Positions 60,881-64,000 of a stretch of 64,000 nucleotides of DNA are shown in pieces. The stretch is from positions 204,890,715 through 204,954,714 of the forward strand of contig CM037877.1 in assembly GCA_021292165.1 (NCBI GenBank), read 5' to 3'. Position 1 is the first letter of the stretch, and each line of letters starts with the position of its first letter. The stretch is from Shinisaurus crocodilurus. Lineage: Eukaryota > Chordata > Lepidosauria > Squamata > Shinisauridae. The position numbers and the translations under genes are program-made. The notes below the pieces were generated by a model, which searched no databases, had not been told where the DNA came from, and saw only the letters and a list, made by a program, of their open reading frames with translations.

Positions 60881-61217
60881 AACCACTGGAACTCTGGCCC
60901 GGCCTACCACCACTTCGATGGCAACCAGCGCGAGGAGGTTGCTGCGTTTGCTGCTTCCGCTATGAGCCAACAGAGGGCGCTGTCACGCCGCTGTGTTCGT
61001 CCCGCCTCTCTCCTCCGAAGGGCGGGGGGTGGCTTGGCTGGACTTCGCCGCGGTGGTGGCCGGGATTCTGGCGGAGTCTGAGGCCGGCTTGGTGAGAGGG
61101 AGGACGGGGCAGGAGATGGCGGGAGGCGGCAGGAGCCGCGCGAGCCCGGACGGGCGAGGCAGGCTATGATGGGGCGCTTGAGGCGTTAGAGGACCCTCGT
61201 CCTGTCCCCGCCCCGGT
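60881..61217 (+). promoter_or_regulatory. BLTP3A: BLTP3A CpG-rich promoter and 5' UTR
   Basis: GC content and CpG density rise sharply from about 60,900 and peak around the start codon; no TATA box. GC boxes (GGGCGGGG at about 61020, CCCCGCCCC near 61206) are present. A CTCF-like site lies at 60967-60983. Confidence 0.65.
60967..60983 (+). promoter_or_regulatory. Candidate CTCF site
   Basis: CCAACAGAGGGCGCTGT fits the CTCF core (CCNNNAGRGGGCGCTNT) with one weak position. Confidence 0.45.
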
Positions 61218-61261
61218 ATGGCTGGGCTCATCAAGAAGCAGATCCTGAAGCACCTGTCCAG
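61218..61261 (+). CDS. BLTP3A: BLTP3A (UHRF1BP1) coding exon 1
   Basis: BLTP3A is a bridge-like lipid transfer protein of the VPS13/chorein type, thought to move lipids between membranes at contact sites; the N-terminal chorein end takes up lipid. ATG at 61218 opens MAGLIKKQILKHLS plus two bases of Arg15, then donor GTGAGC. The human protein begins MAGIIKKQILKHLSRFTKNL, so exon and phase agree. Its place next to SNRPC, on the same strand, is the same as in human. Human BLTP3A is over 1,400 residues in about 20 exons; all others lie right of the window. The call rests on 15 residues plus synteny; the paralogue BLTP3B starts similarly but sits elsewhere. Confidence 0.92.
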
Positions 61262-62026
61262 GTGAGCGTCTCCCGGGTCGCCAAGGAGGTCACCCCCTTC
61301 GAGATGCGGGAAGGGAAGAGACGACGCGGCCGTTGGAGGGAGGCTGCGGGGGCGGCCACGGGGCGGAGAGAGAGCCTGCCTCAAATTGGAGGGGCTCTGC
61401 GACAGCAAAAGGGGGAAGAGGTTCACGAGATCCGCCGCCCACCGCCGCTTTCCATAAGACGTTGATATATTTTTTTCGTGTCTACTTCACCTCCCCCCCC
61501 TCAATTTGTTTGTTTGTTTGTTTGCTCTTGCCTTGTGTGGTATTACGCCGTTCTGCTCTGCCAGCTTTCTGCCTCCTCCCTCACTGACCTTTCCCTCCTT
61601 TGGCACCAGGAGAAATCCAGCCGGTAATGTTGCCATTTAATCCTTCAGGTTTTGGCCTTATTAATACTACTACTAATAATAATAATGATAATATTTCCTC
61701 ATTGTATTATATCATGTAGGTATATAATCTCTTCCTTTGGGTTCCCCCTGCTCCAGAACAGATTAACATTTGCACGGAGTAAATGAAGGTTGAACATTTT
61801 TTCTTACCTTTCAATCCAAAAAAGGGGTCTGAGGTGTTGCTTACAGTCTGTGCCGAAGCTTGCATCTCTCTGGTTTGTTTGTTTGCTTAGTCCTCCCACT
61901 AATGCCTGCAGCTTTCAACTGTCGAAGGATGTTTAGCGACTTTGGTTTTTCCTGTGAACTTGGAGTTAGTAACATGGGGTAGGGGAAATCTTTGTGAAGG
62001 TAATTACTATTTTAGAGTGTAAAGAG

Positions 62027-63123
62027 CAGGGGTCTTCAAACTTTTTTAACAGGGGGCCGCTTCATTGTCCCTCAGACTGTTGGGGGGCCGGACTATAGCC
62101 CCCCTGCCGCCAAAGCCCCCCTGCCCCCCCAGGATCCCCCCCGTCGCCGCCAGACCCACCCCGCCACCACCCGCCGCCGCCATCGTACTTGCACCCGCCA
62201 AAGCCCCGTCGCGTCGTCGCCCCCCTGCCGCCAAAGCCCCCCCAGGACCCCCGCTGCCACCGCCAGACCCCCCCGCCGTACCTGCACCCGCCGCCGCTGA
62301 AGCCCTGCCACGCCGCCGCCCCCCTGCTGCCAAAGCCCCCCAGGACCCCCGCTGCCACCACCAGGCCACCCCGCCGCCGCCAAAGCCCCACCGCGCCGTC
62401 GCCCCCCTGCCGCCAAAGCCCCCCCAGGACCCCCGCTGCCACCGCCAGACCCACCCCGCCACCCCCTCCGCCGTACCTGCACCCGCCGCCGCCGCTGCTG
62501 AAGCCCCGTCCCCGCCAAAGCCCCGTCACTGCCGTCTCCGCCAAAGCCCCGCCGCGCCGTCGCCTCCCTGCCGCCAAAGCCCCCCCAGGACCCCCGCTGC
62601 CACCGCCAGACCCACCCCGCCACCCCCTCCGCCGTACCTGCACCCGCTGCCGCTGCTTAAGCCCCGTTGCCGCCATCCCCGCCGAAGCCCCGTCGCCGCC
62701 GAAGCCCCGTCATTGCTGTTGCTGCCGCCGAAGCCCCGCCCCCGCCGCCAAAGTCCCACCACTGTCGTCGCTGCTGCTGCCGCCGCCCCCACCCCACTGC
62801 CACCACCACCGCCGGAGCCACGGCATTCTGCTGCGCTCTGTCACGCTGGACTCCCGCGCTCTGTTCAAAAATAGAGCGCGGGGGTCCAGCATGACAGAGC
62901 AGGGTCCCGCGTGTCACTTCTGCTGCGCCGGAAATGACGCGACGGGACCAGCACGGGCGGCGCAGCCCGCGCAGCTGGCTCTCTGGGGAGAGCGAAGAAA
63001 ATGGCAAGCCCGTTCGGGCGGCTGAGAGCCCGGGCGGGCCCAGTTTGGGCCTATGGAGCCGGGCTGGATGGAAGGGCACGCTGAGCCGGATCCGGCCCGC
63101 AGGCCGTAGTTTGAAGACCCCTG
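62027..63123. mobile_element. GC-rich 1,097-bp non-autonomous hAT element in BLTP3A intron 1
   Basis: Ends CAGGGGTCTTCAAACT and exact inverse AGTTTGAAGACCCCTG; perfect duplication GTAAAGAG at 62019-62026 and 63124-63131. The left two thirds is an imperfect tandem array of CCGCC-rich units (repeats of CCCCCCAGGACCCCCGCTG at about 62238, 62338, 62420 and 62580). The right part has CTGTTCAAAAATAGAGCGCGG and GGAAATGACGCGACGGGACC, related to segments of 24720-25789. No transposase. Confidence 0.93.
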
Positions 63124-63131
63124 GTAAAGAG

Positions 63132-63594
63132 GGCAAGATCATGGGCTGTTAACCACAAAGAGAGAACAAATTATTGCACCTAACTTATTTATTTGATACA
63201 CTGAAAAAAAAAATACTGGAAACTTGAGGCGATCATATGCTAGGTCGACCAGTCAACATATCTTATATTGGGGGAACAGCAATAACAAATTACTGATGTA
63301 TAAGGTTGAGAGGCTCAGGAAATTTGGATTAAAATCTTGATTCTGCTCTGCAAAGGTCACTGTCTCTGTTGTTAGTATTCACACCACTTGTGTTATCACT
63401 GTTAGTAAGTTGCTGATATTTATGGATGTAGCTGACATGGAATTCTGTTAGTTTGGAAAACGTGAGATGAAAGGCATAAATGCAAAGTACAGCGTGATAA
63501 CTTCATTTGAAAACCAGAAAGCCCCGAAATGGGTAAAAGGTTACTTTTTGCTTATGTTGCTAACTGAAAAACTGAAACAGCATGTAAGAGGCTA
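63132..63594. other. BLTP3A: BLTP3A intron 1, nothing recognised
   Basis: AT-rich, no supported feature. Confidence 0.5.
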
Positions 63595-63847
63595 CAGTAA
63601 TACCTTGGATTGCAAGCATAATTCGTTCCGGAACCATGCTTGTAATCCAAAACACTCTTATATCAAAACGAGTCTCTGGCGGGCATGAGCGGGGCCGATT
63701 TCGGCCCGCTCAAGGCGAGCGGTTATATCCCTACACTACTTGTCTTGCAAGACCTTGCTTGTTGATCAAGTCAAAAAAATTTAAATTTTTTTGCTTGCCT
63801 TGCAAAACGCTCTCAGACCAAGTTACTTGCCATCCAAGGTATTACTG
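63595..63847. mobile_element. Mariner-like miniature element with altered centre
   Basis: CAGTAATACCTTGGATTGCAAG at the left and CCAAGGTATTACTG at the right, TA on both sides (63593-63594, 63848-63849). Unlike 47987-48236, its centre holds a GC-rich hairpin GAGCGGGGCCGA-TTT-CGGCCCGCTC at about 63690-63714, so it is a distinct subfamily. Confidence 0.88.
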
Positions 63848-64000
63848 TACTTACTAAGGCAAGACATTTTCATGTGATCACTTGACAAATGCCCCAGTCA
63901 TATTATTTCCCCTCAATACAGTTCTCAAGTCCTCAATAGCATGATATCCAGTTCACACATTGTAGGGAATGGATAGCCTTGCTGCAGAGGAACAGCTATG

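Noticed and set aside
62065..63025. Long open frames of 160-278 codons on both strands
   Set aside because: They come from CCGCC-type tandem repeats in a hAT element, giving Pro/Ala- or Gly-rich low-complexity products on both strands at once. No domain, and bounded by perfect transposon ends.
1..64000. CRISPR array, operon or bacterial-type system
   Set aside because: No regularly spaced direct repeats; introns, SINEs and LINEs show a vertebrate nuclear genome.

Overview
This is nuclear DNA from a vertebrate, most probably a squamate reptile (a lizard-like genome). The basis is three vertebrate genes split by GT-AG introns, CR1 and L2 LINEs, tRNA-derived and 5S-rRNA-derived SINEs of the kind described in lizards, a Tc1 element, and many small hAT-like palindromic elements. 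The species cannot be told from the window.

Three genes are recognisable, in the order known from human 6p21: ILRUN (C6orf106) on the minus strand, then SNRPC and BLTP3A (UHRF1BP1) on the plus strand. ILRUN enters from the left edge. Coding exons 3, 2 and 1 lie at 1205-1402, 10003-10157 and 34961-35118, so the first 35 kb is nearly all ILRUN intron. SNRPC, encoding the U1 snRNP protein U1-C, is complete in six coding exons between 47615 and 54400. Its last exon carries one extra C that shifts the frame just before the conserved C-terminus. BLTP3A contributes only its first coding exon (61218-61261) and the start of intron 1. The three genes are not known to act in one pathway: U1-C works in splicing, ILRUN in innate immune and lipid regulation, BLTP3A in lipid transfer. 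Their arrangement is conserved synteny, not an operon.

The rest is mostly mobile DNA in nested layers. Main items: a Tc1 element with Sleeping-Beauty-like double repeats and a broken transposase (14805-16419); a perfect 219-bp inverted repeat that splits a small mariner-like element (16800-17268); five solo LTRs of one broad type, each with a 5-bp target duplication (24518-26314, 29370-30077, 36767-37577, 39094-39908, 45987-46863); two GC-rich ~1.1-kb hAT elements with perfect 8-bp duplications (24720-25789, 62027-63123); a 1.47-kb hAT element carrying an open 288-codon reading frame with a hAT dimerisation C-terminus on an unrelated charged N-terminus (55173-56641); a 5S-derived SINE with a CR1 tail (21717-21880); and L2, CR1, L1-type and zinc-finger-type LINE remnants.

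No wholly new multi-gene system was found. The items most worth a second look are the perfect palindrome, the SNRPC frameshift and the chimeric hAT reading frame.
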